Shown here one piece after another: positions 43,697-53,468 of a stretch of 64,000 nucleotides of DNA (positions are counted from its first letter, which is position 1; every line of letters starts with the position of its first letter). The stretch is taken from contig JACVVK020000489.1 in the NCBI GenBank assembly GCA_018292915.2, positions 77,501 to 141,500 of the forward strand, read 5' to 3'. The stretch comes from Batillaria attramentaria (Eukaryota > Mollusca > Gastropoda > Batillariidae). Made by a program: the position numbers and the translations under genes. The notes under the pieces are model-generated. The model did no database searches, was not told the DNA's origin, and was given only the letters and a program-made list of their open reading frames with translations.

Positions 43697-44590
43697 ACCG
43701 TCCTCTTCACCCAGTCGCCTGAGGATGATCCCACTCGCCAGTCCTTTGCCTGTGTCGTGGAGGGACGCGTGGTGGACGCTATTCGCGATTCAGGAGCCAC
43801 CACGGTGTTTGTTGATGCCGCCCTTGCCGAACCTGCGGCGCCCAGAGGCCCCGCTCGACGTATAGTCACCCTGTCAGGTGAGATGGGGAGAGAGTATCCT
43901 ACTGTTCTGGTAGATATGTCTACGCCGTACTTTAAAGGCAGAGTCTGGGCTGTTGCCGTGCAGTCGCCGCCATTCTCACTGCTGATCGGAAACCATGTCA
44001 CGATGGAAGATGGCGAAGTGTGTGATGTAAGCACCGACCTACCAGCCCGGATTCAGGCTGGCGTTACCACCCGAGCAAAGGCCAAGAGGAAGCTGTTACA
44101 ACCTACGTTAGACCCTTTGGCACCAGGCATCAAAGAGCAGGTCACTCCTGAGACTTTGAAGACGCTTCAAGGGTCCGATCCCACTCTAAGTCAGGTTCGC
44201 AGGTTGGTTGGTGCTCCGGCCAAACAGAATAAACATGGGACTGTGAGTTTTGAGATCAAACGTGGGATTTTACGTCGAAGATTTCGCTCATCGTCACGTT
44301 CCCACAACCAGGTGGTCGTGCCGCTATCCCTCCGTCCTGCTATTCTCCGCCTGGATCACGACCATCCAGTGACAGGTCACATGGGGGTAAAAAGGACCTT
44401 AGAGCGCGCTCGCCAGGACTTCTATTGGCCCGGGATGGAATCTGATGTAAGGCGCTACTGTCAAACCTGTGATGCCTGTCAACGCACCACCCCCAAGGGT
44501 CGTAACACCAGAGTACCGCTAGGGAAGGTCCCCCTCGTACAAACTCCTTTTGAAAAGGTCGGAGTCGATCTGAAAGGGCTGAATGGGTTG
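43697..44590 (+). pseudogene. Pol fragment: aspartic protease and integrase zinc finger
   Basis: Open in the gag frame directly after TAG. Counting from the Met at 43757, the protease active-site motif DSGATTVFVD is at 11-20, followed by a flap-like region and SLLIGNHV (74-81). A linker then leads to the integrase N-terminal zinc finger HPVTGHMG...CDAC (His203, His208, Cys238, Cys241; H-X4-H-X29-C-X2-C). The start of the core domain, PFEKVGVDLKG (264-274), is present, and the frame then runs into displaced sequence. The reverse transcriptase that should lie between protease and integrase is missing. Confidence 0.88.
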
Positions 44591-44592
44591 AA

Positions 44593-44757
44593 GGTCGCCA
44601 ACAAACGTTTGACGCCATTAGAAAGGCGCTGGAGTCGCGAGCTTTCCTCCAACTCCCTGGCAGTCGCTTCCCGTACATCCTCCGCACTGATGCCTCGGGG
44701 ACGGGTCTAAGGGCAGCGTTGATGCGAAACCAGGGACAAATCCTGTCTAGAGTTCGT
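44593..44757 (+). pseudogene. Displaced RNase H fragment
   Basis: A different frame from the integrase part reads TFDAIRKALESRAFLQLPGS and YILRTDASGTGLRAALM, the start of a gypsy-type RNase H domain with the first catalytic Asp in TDAS. It stops at TGA 44755-44757. In intact elements this domain precedes integrase. Confidence 0.85.
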
Positions 44758-44810
44758 CGTTGAAATTCTGGGGTCGAACCTCAGAGGATTCGCCCTCTTC
44801 GACCGGGGGG

Positions 44811-46162
44811 TGTCACGAAGGTTGGGGGGTGGATATGTTTAGAGTGTGGAGTTGTTTCAGAATTCCGACTCCTGAACTCTAGTTTATCCCGTTTCTACCG
44901 TTCTCCCCCTTTTTGTAGGACGTTTAGCAGGTGGGTTGCTGCAGTAGGAGTGCGTGCACGTCCAGTGTGTGGAAAGTGAGGGGTGAATGTGTGTGTGTAT
45001 CTTCGTTTTCAGTGTAATTAAAGAGTGGGGAAGGGGGGTTCGTTCATGCGTGTTTGGTGTGGATCTGCGTTATCCCCTTTTTCCCCCCGTGCGCTCGGTG
45101 AACGCGTGAGCCGTAGAACTGAATCAGAGTTCACTTCTGCGTTTTCGGTATTTAACTGTATGTTTGTGTTGTTACGGGAGCTTGCTCTGAAAATTTTTTT
45201 GGACGTCTCTACGTCGGACTATAGCCAGCCACTTTTGCAGTCTAACCTTGACTGTGTTTGTCCCACTTCGTTGCGGGTCGTGCGGTGAGGGTATTTCGCC
45301 GCGGCTAGGTTTCTCCTGGCGTCTCCGTTGTCTTTCGTGATTGTCCAAGCCTTCTGTTATACACACCGGTCGTTTTGGACCGTATCATTTTGTCTGCGGG
45401 CAACTGCATGCTCCGAGGGTCTCCGTGCTGCTCGAAGTCCGCGGCTCCTGGACCGTGTCTCGGTGGCTTCACGCTCTGAGGGTCTCCGCGCTGCCCAAAG
45501 TCAGCGTTACTTGAGCTCAAGGAGACCAGGGCTGTTCCCTCACCCTGCGAATTGCGCTGCCCCAGCGTACGGACTGGACCACAGCTCAGCACCGGACCCC
45601 TTGCTCACTCAGACGGTTCCGCTCAGTCGATGCCTCACTGGAGCTCCAGCTTCGGGTCGTGAGTGTGTTGGGGTGTTGGCTCTGGGTACGCGAGGTGGGT
45701 AGAGGAGGCTGTTACGTACGGGCGTGAACTTAGGACCAGCTGGTTACCAGTGGACTGTGCTTTGACATCGGAAGGCCGTCATTTGTGTTGTTACATATAT
45801 TTATATTTGTCCATTTGTTTGTGCGTTTTCCCCAGCGACTAGAGTCGCCGTTGTATAGTTTAGTTTAGTTTAGATTGTTAGAGTAAGAGTGCTTGGAGAG
45901 GGGTGTATGCGGGTGAGTGTATGTCTGATGCGTGAATGAGAACCAGGGTAGGCGGAAAGGTGGGAGGGGGTGCGTGGTTGCGTGAGTGATTGGGTGTGAC
46001 TGTGTTTAGGAACGGGAGTAGGGGGCTTTTTGTCAATAAATGTGGTATGAGAGATTGTGAACGTCCCGTTTCGTGTCTTCTTGAGTGAGGGTATTTGAGG
46101 GTGTGCTTGATGTGCGGGTGAAGGAACGTTGAGAGTCTATCCCCGATATTGTCCACGTGACA
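44811..46162 (+). repeat. Long terminal repeat, 1352 bp
   Basis: Starts TGTCACG right after a G-rich polypurine tract and ends CGTGACA, giving the TG...CA rule and a 7-bp terminal inverted repeat. AATAAA at about 46035 is a candidate poly-A signal. An internal duplication (GAGGGTCTCCGTGCTGCTCG and GAGGGTCTCCGCGCTGCCCA, about 45416 and 45478) is visible. It is unusually long for an LTR. Without the 5' copy the right boundary is supported by the terminal repeat and the abrupt switch to SINE-C at 46163. Confidence 0.75.
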
Positions 46163-46290
46163 TACCATCATCCTCATCTCCATCATCATGCATAATATGA
46201 AAAAAATTGCCCCAGCCTCCGAGCCCTCCGTGGATTCCACCCATCACCTGGGCGGAACACCACTGGAACTGGCAAAAAGAGTTGGGGCAG
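46163..46290 (+). mobile_element. SINE-C, 3' part
   Basis: CATCATCCTCATCTCCATCA to GCAAAAAGAGTTGGGGCAG matches the last quarter of 22546. It begins exactly at the LTR edge, so the LTR element probably inserted into this SINE. Confidence 0.85.
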
Positions 46291-46985
46291 AAAAAAAAGA
46301 AAAAAAAAGGAAAAAAAGAGCAGAAACAAATGTAGGTGACCACACCGTCTGTAGCCCGACCTGACGCATTCCCTGACCAAGACACAGACCTTAGGTGTCA
46401 TAACTCAAGACATTGAACAGATTCAAGAGTACAGACTTCATTCACTGGGCAAACACGTGGTGTGTCAGACACGCAATTTGTTATAATTATTGGCGTACGT
46501 CAGAGATGAAGACGGTCAGCCTTAAAAATCTGCCACTCACAATACTCAGGTGACAGTTGTGTAAAGACTGTATTGTTCGCTAAGCACGTCTGAGTAAGAC
46601 AAATTCCACCACCGTTTAGACAGACCCTTTCTTCCTGACACAGTCTATATACGGTAACTAACCAGTCGTCTTTACTGGACAGGACGTTAAACTCCCAAAC
46701 ACCCCCCCCCCCACCCCCACCTTTTTATTGGACATAGTTTGGCCGCTCGTCAGACCGGAAAATTGGGACTTGCGTCGCTAGGGAGGATCTCTCGATCTTA
46801 TGTGATATTTTCAGTTCACTATTGAAGCCTCTTGAGACGCGGTTCATTTTTTTTTTTTTTTTTTTTTTGGTTCCAGGAGAACCGATGATTTGTCCTCCTC
46901 ACCGGACAGACTGAGTACTGAACTACCATTGGGCAAATGCATGGTTAGACCACAAAAAGCGTTTAAATTAACCGAATCTTGCCCG
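46291..46985. other. Unannotated DNA with a SINE-A scrap
   Basis: A/G-rich tract at 46291-46330. 46680-46712 (GGACGTTAAACTCCCAAACA) is a SINE-A 3' end. Poly-T at 46849-46868. No gene. Confidence 0.5.
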
Positions 46986-47004
46986 GTAGACTGTGCTGTT
47001 ATAT

Positions 47005-48370
47005 TGGGCTGTTAGTAGTGCGAAACTAGATGCATTGGTACATTGTGCCAAACTAGATGAATCAGTGCAATATGCGAAACTTGATGAATCAGTGCAATAT
47101 GCGAAACTTGATGAATCAGTGCAATATGCGAAACTTGATGAATCAGTGCCTTGTGCGAAAACAGATGAATCAGTACATTGTGTGAATAGATGAATCAGTG
47201 CATTAGGCGAAACTAGATGAATCGGTGCATCGTCCGAAACTATACCGATCGAAAGTAGAAGAATCAGTTCAACTTGCGAAAGTTGAAGTATCGGTTCATT
47301 GTACGAAACTAGATGAATCAGTGCATTGGGCAAAACTAGATGAATCAGTGCATTGGGCGAAACTTGATGAATCAGTGCATTGTGCGAAACTAGATGAATC
47401 AGTGCATTGTGCAAAACTACATGAATCAGTGCATTGTGCAAAACTAGATGAATCAATGCATTGTGCAAAACTAGATGAATCAGTGCATTGTGTAAAACTA
47501 CATGAATCAGAGCATTGTGCAAAACTAGATGAATCAGTACATTGTGCGAAACTAGATGAATCAGTGCATTGTGCAAAACTACATGAATCAGTGCATTGTG
47601 CGAAACTAGATGAATCAGTACATTGTGCGAAACTAGATGAATCAGTGCATTGTGCAAACTAGATGAATCAGTGCATTGTGCGAAACTAGATGAATCAGTG
47701 CATTGTGCAAAACTAGATGAACCAGTGCATTGTGCAAAACTACATGAATCAGAGCATTGTGCAAAACTAGATGAATCAGTGCATTGTGCAAAACTACGTG
47801 AATCAGTGCATCGTCCGAAACTATACCGATTTAACGTAGAAGAATCAGTACAACTTGCGAAAGTTGAAGTATCGGTGTATTTTGCGAAACTAGAAGAACA
47901 GTTCATCGTGCGAAACTAGGAAAAAATCAGTTCATTGTGCAACTAGAAATTAGAAGAATCAGTTCATTTTGTGAAAGTAAAAGAAAGTTCATCGTGCGAA
48001 ACACGAACCCCCCCCCCCAAAAAAAAAAAACAAAAAAAAAAAAACAGGGTTTTTGTACTTGTAAAAAAATATAGGATAGGTATTGATTGGCGCTGCACCC
48101 TCGGCGACGCGCTTCCCCCGCGGGAAGCAGCCCGAATTTCCCGAAAGGGATAATTAAAAAAAAAAAAGAAGCAACAACAACAACAAAAAACCATAGAAGA
48201 ATCATTTCATCGTGCACACACTAGAAGAATCAGACCATCGTGCGAATGAGAAAGTAGAAGAATCAGTTCATCGGGCGAAACTAGAAACTAAAAGATTCAG
48301 TTCACCGTGCGAATTAGTACAAGGATGAGTTCATCGTACCAGCTAGAAGAACCAGTTCACCGCGTGAAAC
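47005..48370. repeat. 27-bp tandem array (about 34 good units plus decayed units)
   Basis: Units of the type GAAACTAGATGAATCAGTGC plus ATTGTGC. Units are regular from 47005 to about 47910, then diverge (AGAAGAATCAGTTCATCGTG) to about 48370. Because 27 is divisible by three, frames stay open: CAKLDESVH repeats on plus, TDSSSFAQC or ALIHLVSHN repeats on minus. Single-base indels (for example near 47658 and 47185) shift the plus frame, and the minus frame simply switches to another open frame, so I do not call a gene. A diverged segment beginning GTGCATCGTCCGAAACTATA occurs at 47225 and again at 47806. Confidence 0.92.
48074..48168 (+). mobile_element. SINE-D, 3' end, inside the 27-bp array
   Basis: GCGCTGCACCCTCGGCGACG, GCTTCCCCCGCGGGAAGC (a perfect small hairpin), TTTCCCGAAAGGGA and poly-A. 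Array-like units lie on both sides. Confidence 0.8.
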
Positions 48371-48830
48371 GAAAAGAATCAATCAGTCAATCAATCAGAT
48401 GGATAGATAGATAGCATTCACTCACTCACTCACTCACTCAGTAAGTCGGAAGAAATAAACGACATCGTGGAAGCACGAATCTGTGCTGTATTCGCGTGAA
48501 ACGAAAAGAATCAATCAATCAGTCAGATGGATAGATAGATAGAGCTCACTTACTCACTCACTCACTCACTCACTCAATCAATCAATCAGTAAGTCGGAAG
48601 AAATAAACGACATCATGGAAGCACGAATCTGTGCTGTATTCGCGTGAAACGAAAAGAATCAATCAATCAGTCAGATGGATAGATAGATAGAGTTCACTCA
48701 CTCACTCACTCACTCACTCACTCACTCACTCACTCACTCACTCACTCACTCACTCACTCAATCAATCAATCAGTAAGTCGGAAGAAATAAACGACATCGT
48801 GGAAGCACGTACCTGTGCTGTATTCATTCT
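48361..48830. repeat. Three tandem composite units with CACT and AATC arrays
   Basis: Units start CGCGTGAAACGAAAAGAATC at about 48361, 48493 and 48643 and end GGAAGCACGAATCTGTGCTG. They differ mainly in the length of internal (CACT)n and (AATC)n tracts. AATAAACGACATCGTGG is shared by all three. Confidence 0.92.
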
Positions 48831-49408
48831 CTTTACACAAACGATGAGTCATAATTATTTTCCCGCAGACAAGTCCTGCGTTCTCTCCCTCTGTCTCTTG
48901 TTGTTTTATTTTGTTTTCATTTTAAACAATTACGTCTTGTTTCTCGCTCCACATTCACACTCTGACCTCTCTTTCAGAACTAGCATTACAGAAATCTAAC
49001 TTCAGCATCTAATTAAGCACGTGTTCATTTTGTTCTCTGATTGAACAGAAACTTATTGCTTTCCCGTATCATGCAACTTGCAAGAGTCATGAAATCTGGT
49101 GCATGGATCTTGATGGAAAGTTCACACTTCAGACAATCACGGGCTGCTTTGCAGCCTACAGCACCAAACCTTTGCTCCCAGCAAAAGAAACAAATGCGTC
49201 TAAGGTTTAGTTGCAGCTATTTAAAAAGTCTTTAAAAATTCTCTCAAAGGAAAGGGAATCCCGTAGCGCGAACTGGCTGAGAAAGATGCAAAGTAACCGA
49301 ACTTTCTGTACGTCAATTTTCAAGAGATTTAAGATTGAAAGTTTCCCTCTCGGTGGAAAACATCTAAACTAGACGATATCACACATGCACTGGCAGGGAA
49401 AGAGAGAG
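48831..49408. other. Unannotated DNA
   Basis: No recognised gene; a 64-codon plus frame at 49041 has no motif. Confidence 0.4.
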
Positions 49409-49494
49409 AGACTGACTGACTGACTGAAACTTTATTTTCCAAGGATGAGAACATAGACGCACAGGTCTCTCTTACTGTCTGTCCTTGACGCGCG

Positions 49495-49539
<45 letters not shown>

Positions 49540-50282
49540 CATACACAGAATTACATACATAGCACATGCTACACGCAGTGCCCACAGTAACTCACATACA
49601 GAGCATAGCTACAACGCGCGACACCCAATACAGCACAGGGGTAACACACACTGAGCAGTAAAACATTAACATAAGTAATGGAAGTATAGAATACGCATAT
49701 ATAGGACGCATGAGGAAGCTATTAGAAAGGTAATAAATGAATGGTTAAAGGTCAGTTTGCGGAAAAATAATGATAAATTTTAGCTTTAAAAATATGAGGG
49801 GAGTACGTAGACTGAACAACAGATGGGAGATTATTCCATAACGTAGCCCCTGAGTAAGAGAGACTTGATTTGAACAAGTCTAGTCTGGGGCGTGTGACGA
49901 AGAGACTGTTCCTCGAAGTGCTGTACCCGCTGTCACAAGGTCTAAACAGTTTCGATAAGTAAGGAGGCGCTTTACCATTAATAATTTTGTGCATCATGAT
50001 GCATTTGTTAAAGGCCAGGTGTTTTTCCAGTGGTAGACAGTCTAAAGCCGTGATCTTTTCATCAGTGGTTAGGGAGGTGTCAGGAAGGATGAGTTTGAAA
50101 GCGCGACGATACAAAGAATTTAATTTTTTGAGATGGAGATCACCACAGTTATCCCAAAGAGTTGAAGAGTAGTCAATATGTGGCTTCACATACGCATTGA
50201 AAAATACCTTCCGTGTCTTCAAGTCAATAATTGACTTCAACTTCGATAACAAAAAGAGTTTTTGCGAGACGGTTTGAGCGAG
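49409..50282 (-). mobile_element. LINE 3' fragment, same clade as 16694
   Basis: A minus-strand frame from about 50282 to the stop at 49752 reads SQKLFLLSKLKSIIDLKTRK, KPHIDYSSTLWDN, LKKLNSLYRRAFKLILPD and YSGATLWNNLPSVVQS. These match the C-terminal part of the LINE at 18904-19521. The 3' UTR contains (GT)n/(CG)n (49496-49538 on plus) and ends GGAAAATAAAGTTTCAGTCA with CAGT repeats at 49409-49440. 5' truncated at a G-rich, rearranged junction. No internal stop in the preserved part. Confidence 0.85.
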
Positions 50283-50588
50283 AGAGAGGAGGGGGGGGGG
50301 AGTGGGGGATGGGAGGGTTAGGGGGAGTGCCGGAGTGGCGAGCTTAAAGGCCGCGGGCATTTGGGACGGTTTGCCAGTCAGACCGTGATTTGATATGGGG
50401 CCCTCGCAGGTCGGTTATTGTAGCGCCTGCCGCATACTGGATCACGTGCAGCTCGCAAATCTTCCCTGAATGTGAAAATCTTTATTTCAAAACACCAGTG
50501 TGGATACAGGACAATAATCAAATACGACAAGCTCACAATACCCACATACCTCATAATCACTAGCACACAAAGTCGACACACTTCGAGC
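50283..50588. other. Unannotated DNA
   Basis: G-rich tract at 50283-50335; no gene recognised. Confidence 0.4.
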
Positions 50589-50597
50589 ATACATACA

Positions 50598-50629
<32 letters not shown>

Positions 50630-50698
50630 GACAGACAGACAGACAGTCAGACGGACAGACATACACACATACGTACATACAGACAGACAGACAGACAG

Positions 50699-50778
<80 letters not shown>

Positions 50779-50935
50779 CATGCACATACGTACACACACA
50801 CATACATACATATATACATACATACAGACAGACAGACAGACAGACACGCACGCACGCACGCACGCACGCACGCACACACACACATACATACATACATACA
50901 TACATACATACATACATACATACATACATACACAT
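50589..50935. repeat. Compound (CATA)n, (CAGA)n, (CA)n, (CGCA)n microsatellite
   Basis: About 345 bp with a roughly symmetric order: CATA, CAGA, CATA, CAGA, CA, TA, CATA, CAGA, CGCA, CA, CATA. The Cys/Val/Tyr minus-strand frames are compositional. Confidence 0.96.
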
Positions 50936-51493
50936 TATAGCGTGTTTATCGCCTTTATGTTCGTAACGCCCCTGAGACGGAAAACTGTCGCTTTCGAATC
51001 TCTTATATTATTTGCGAGATAGAAGGATGTTTTATTTGGCCTAAATGCCCGCTCCCTGTAAGTGCGATGGTGACGTAATCTCACAGTTGTGTAATGAAGA
51101 TCGCCCCCACCTTCGGGGAGGAGGGGGGGGGGAAGGGAAGGACAAGATCTCATTATAGAGTGACGGGCGGAAAATAGACGCTAAAGTACGACGGTGACGT
51201 AATTTCGCCATAGTGACGCACTTTGCGAAGACGGAGCTAAACTTTGGAGATAACGCCGAATTCAACGTTCTAAGCGCTGAAAGCTGCCGCTAGTTTGTTT
51301 TAGTTGTTGCGAGAGAACTCACTCCGACGCGTAATTTGATTTTTGTCTGTTTTGAGTAAAAACACATTCCGCTGAGTCAAGATGGGACGACCGAGACATT
51401 TAATGTTTTTCTTGTCAACACTCTGTAAGAAAGGAAAGTCGCTGGGTTAGAAGTTCGTGAACTAGCAGAGGAAGCGATAGCAGCTCTGTGCCT
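50936..51493. other. CpG-containing unique DNA with a direct repeat
   Basis: AGTGCGATGGTGACGTAATC near 51060 recurs as AGTACGACGGTGACGTAATT near 51185; each carries TGACGTAA. A G-run lies near 51124-51132. No coding region recognised. Confidence 0.45.
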
Positions 51494-51771
51494 CAGGCCC
51501 CGCATGTAAAAGTCGGGGTTAGGGAGTTTAGCCTGGGTTTGGGTCTAACTTCGAACTAAACTTGCTCTGGATTAATTTTTTTTTTAATAATCAGGAAGCG
51601 GGCCCATTCCAGCAAGGTGCCTACGCCGTTATAGAAGGATTTTTGTCTTTCTGTCTTCGCTTCCTTTTTTTAAAATTATTATTATTATTTTTTTTTTTTT
51701 TTTGGGTCCTAGTCTGGGTTAGGCCCGTAGCCGTGGGTTAAATTAACCTCGAGTTTTACATACGTGCCCAG
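51494..51771 (-). mobile_element. M1 MITE-like element
   Basis: Ends CAGGCCCCGCATGTAAAAG and TTTTACATACGTGCCCAG. The central purine tract has become T-rich on this strand. Confidence 0.85.
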
Positions 51772-52736
51772 GTTTCTCACACGCTTATCTCTTCGCATCG
51801 ACCATCCAAGGCCCACTGCATGATAAGACTGGTTAAAACTTACAAGCCACTGCACACCAGTAGGAAACACTTCCAGTCACTATTACTCAAGGCGTGGGCC
51901 TAAAACTGCTACAGGTCCGAGACCTCTGCAGATTGCATAATAGTGGCTTGAAGTGGCTTCTAGCGATCTGAAGATTCCAAGTGAAACTGAGATTTTTGCA
52001 CGGGTTTCAAGTGTAACGGGAATCTTGCAGCCATCTGAGTTGCTTCGGGACCCCGTTCATTAAAGAAACCTTGACCTTCGGGCAAGTTCACTGGAAAAAG
52101 AAAAGAAAAGACAAAACAACAACAACAAAAAAGACAAAAATAAAACACGTTTGCCCGGTTGAACTTTGCACCAACCGTATTTGCACCCAATCTGGTGTTT
52201 CTAGAGTTCTTCAATAGTGGATCGGATTGATATCCAAAAATCCTGTTGTAGTTTTGTGGGAGAACAAAATTACTTCATGCTTGCAAGAGTGTTTATTCTA
52301 GTATTCTAGAGACTATGAAATTGTATCTAAAAGGCCTGTGTCCTCCCCGAGGTTGACTCTGGTTTCCATGGGAACGGGCGACATAAGTAGAAAAAAAAAA
52401 CCTCCTTGTGTTTAAAGGGTATCAAGGGACCTCATCAGGTTTTGAAAAAACAAACAAACTCTGATATGTTAAAAAAAATACTGTACAGCATTCACTTAAA
52501 TAGATATGAGTTCAGTTGGCATTTTGTTGCCCTTTGTCAGAATCCAACTGAAAAGTAAGCATATAAGATGTCATCATACACGGAGTCTGGTGTTCGAGTC
52601 TATTCAGAACCAGTCAGAATTTTAAACGGACTAATTCCATCTTTGCTTAGCCTATTTATGTTTTGGTTTCGCTCGAGCGTGCGCCTTTACGCTCGAAGTA
52701 CTCCATCTTGATGATTAGTACAGTTCTTAATGCGAG
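51772..52736. other. Unannotated DNA
   Basis: No recognised gene or repeat apart from A-rich stretches at 52095-52145. Confidence 0.4.
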
Positions 52737-52862
52737 GGTGGGTAGGTGGGGGTGGGTGTTTGGAAGTTTTTCTTCGTCCTTTTCCACAACGTACGGGTGA
52801 TATCAAAGACTGGGCAACGAGAAACAGGCCAGCACAAATATACGGCCCCAGCTGGGAATCGC
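52737..52862 (-). mobile_element. SINE-A, 5' truncated
   Basis: TTCGTCCTTTTCCACAACG to GGCCCCAGCTGGGAATCG, with ATGCGAG near both edges as a possible short duplication. Confidence 0.82.
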
Positions 52863-52884
52863 TCCTGATGCGAGACAATGCTGT

Positions 52885-53150
52885 TTGCCCGAGCGGTCCG
52901 ACATTCAAAGTCTACGACTGTTGTTACACTACTGGAGCGCTCAGTATGGCCACCGCGTCATCGGGTAAGGTTCTTGTTCAGTGCCAGCATTACAGACGCG
53001 AGGGGTGCGTGGGTGGGGGCTCGAGAGTTTAACGTCCTTTTCCACCACGTAAGGGTGACATCAAAGACGGAGCAACGACATTAGAGACGCTGTCACTGCC
53101 CAGGTGTGTCGATAGATACGACGAAAACAGCTGAGAACAATCTGTGGGCA
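52885..53150 (-). repeat. Dispersed repeat G, copy 2, interrupted by SINE-A
   Basis: The reverse complement aligns with 36385-36570 (GAGCGCTCCAGTAGTGTAAC, GTCTGTAATGCTGGCACTGA). Confidence 0.7.
53000..53078 (-). mobile_element. SINE-A, 3' fragment nested in repeat G
   Basis: TTTAACGTCCTTTTCCACCA and GGTGACATCAAAGACGG. Duplication CATTACAGACGC / CATTAGAGACGC at 52988-52999 and 53079-53090. Confidence 0.88.
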
Positions 53151-53244
53151 AAAACATGACAATATTTGTCCCTTTAACCGGTCGATCACGTGATTACAGG
53201 ACTCTGACAGGTAACCACGGTCAAAGGATCGGAAGCGACAGACT

Positions 53245-53276
<32 letters not shown>

Positions 53277-53419
53277 ACTGGCCATGAACTTTGCTACGAA
53301 AACAGCTCAGAACGATCTGTGAGCATAAACATGACAATATTTGTCCCTTTAACCGGTCGATCACGTGATCACAGGGCTCTGACAGGTAACCACGGTCAAA
53401 GGATCGGAAGCGACAGACT

Positions 53420-53450
<31 letters not shown>

Positions 53451-53468
53451 TACTGGCCATGAACTGTG
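53121..53468. repeat. 175-bp tandem duplication, each copy with (GAT)n
   Basis: Units at 53121-53295 and 53296-53468 share TTTAACCGGTCGATCACGTG, GACAGGTAACCACGGTCAAA and a (GAT)n run, about 93% identical by eye. Confidence 0.93.

Larger units (their letters stand above)
43200..46162 (+). mobile_element. Ty3/gypsy-type LTR retrotransposon, truncated and rearranged
   Basis: Order seen: gag C-terminal part, in-frame TAG, protease, integrase zinc finger, a piece of RNase H, polypurine tract GACCGGGGGG, then one LTR. The 5' LTR and the start of gag are missing at a (GA)n junction. Reverse transcriptase and the catalytic core of integrase are absent. The RNase H piece lies after the integrase finger, the reverse of the normal order, so internal deletion and rearrangement have occurred. 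The right LTR edge cuts abruptly into a SINE-C body. Confidence 0.88.

Noticed and set aside
43200..46162. Possible intact or infectious retrovirus-like element
   Set aside because: The 5' LTR, reverse transcriptase and integrase core are missing, RNase H is displaced and no envelope-like frame is seen. It is a decayed LTR retrotransposon.
46968..47906. 312-codon minus-strand repetitive protein
   Set aside because: It derives from the 27-bp satellite and passes through an indel by switching register. No start context, splice or domain evidence.
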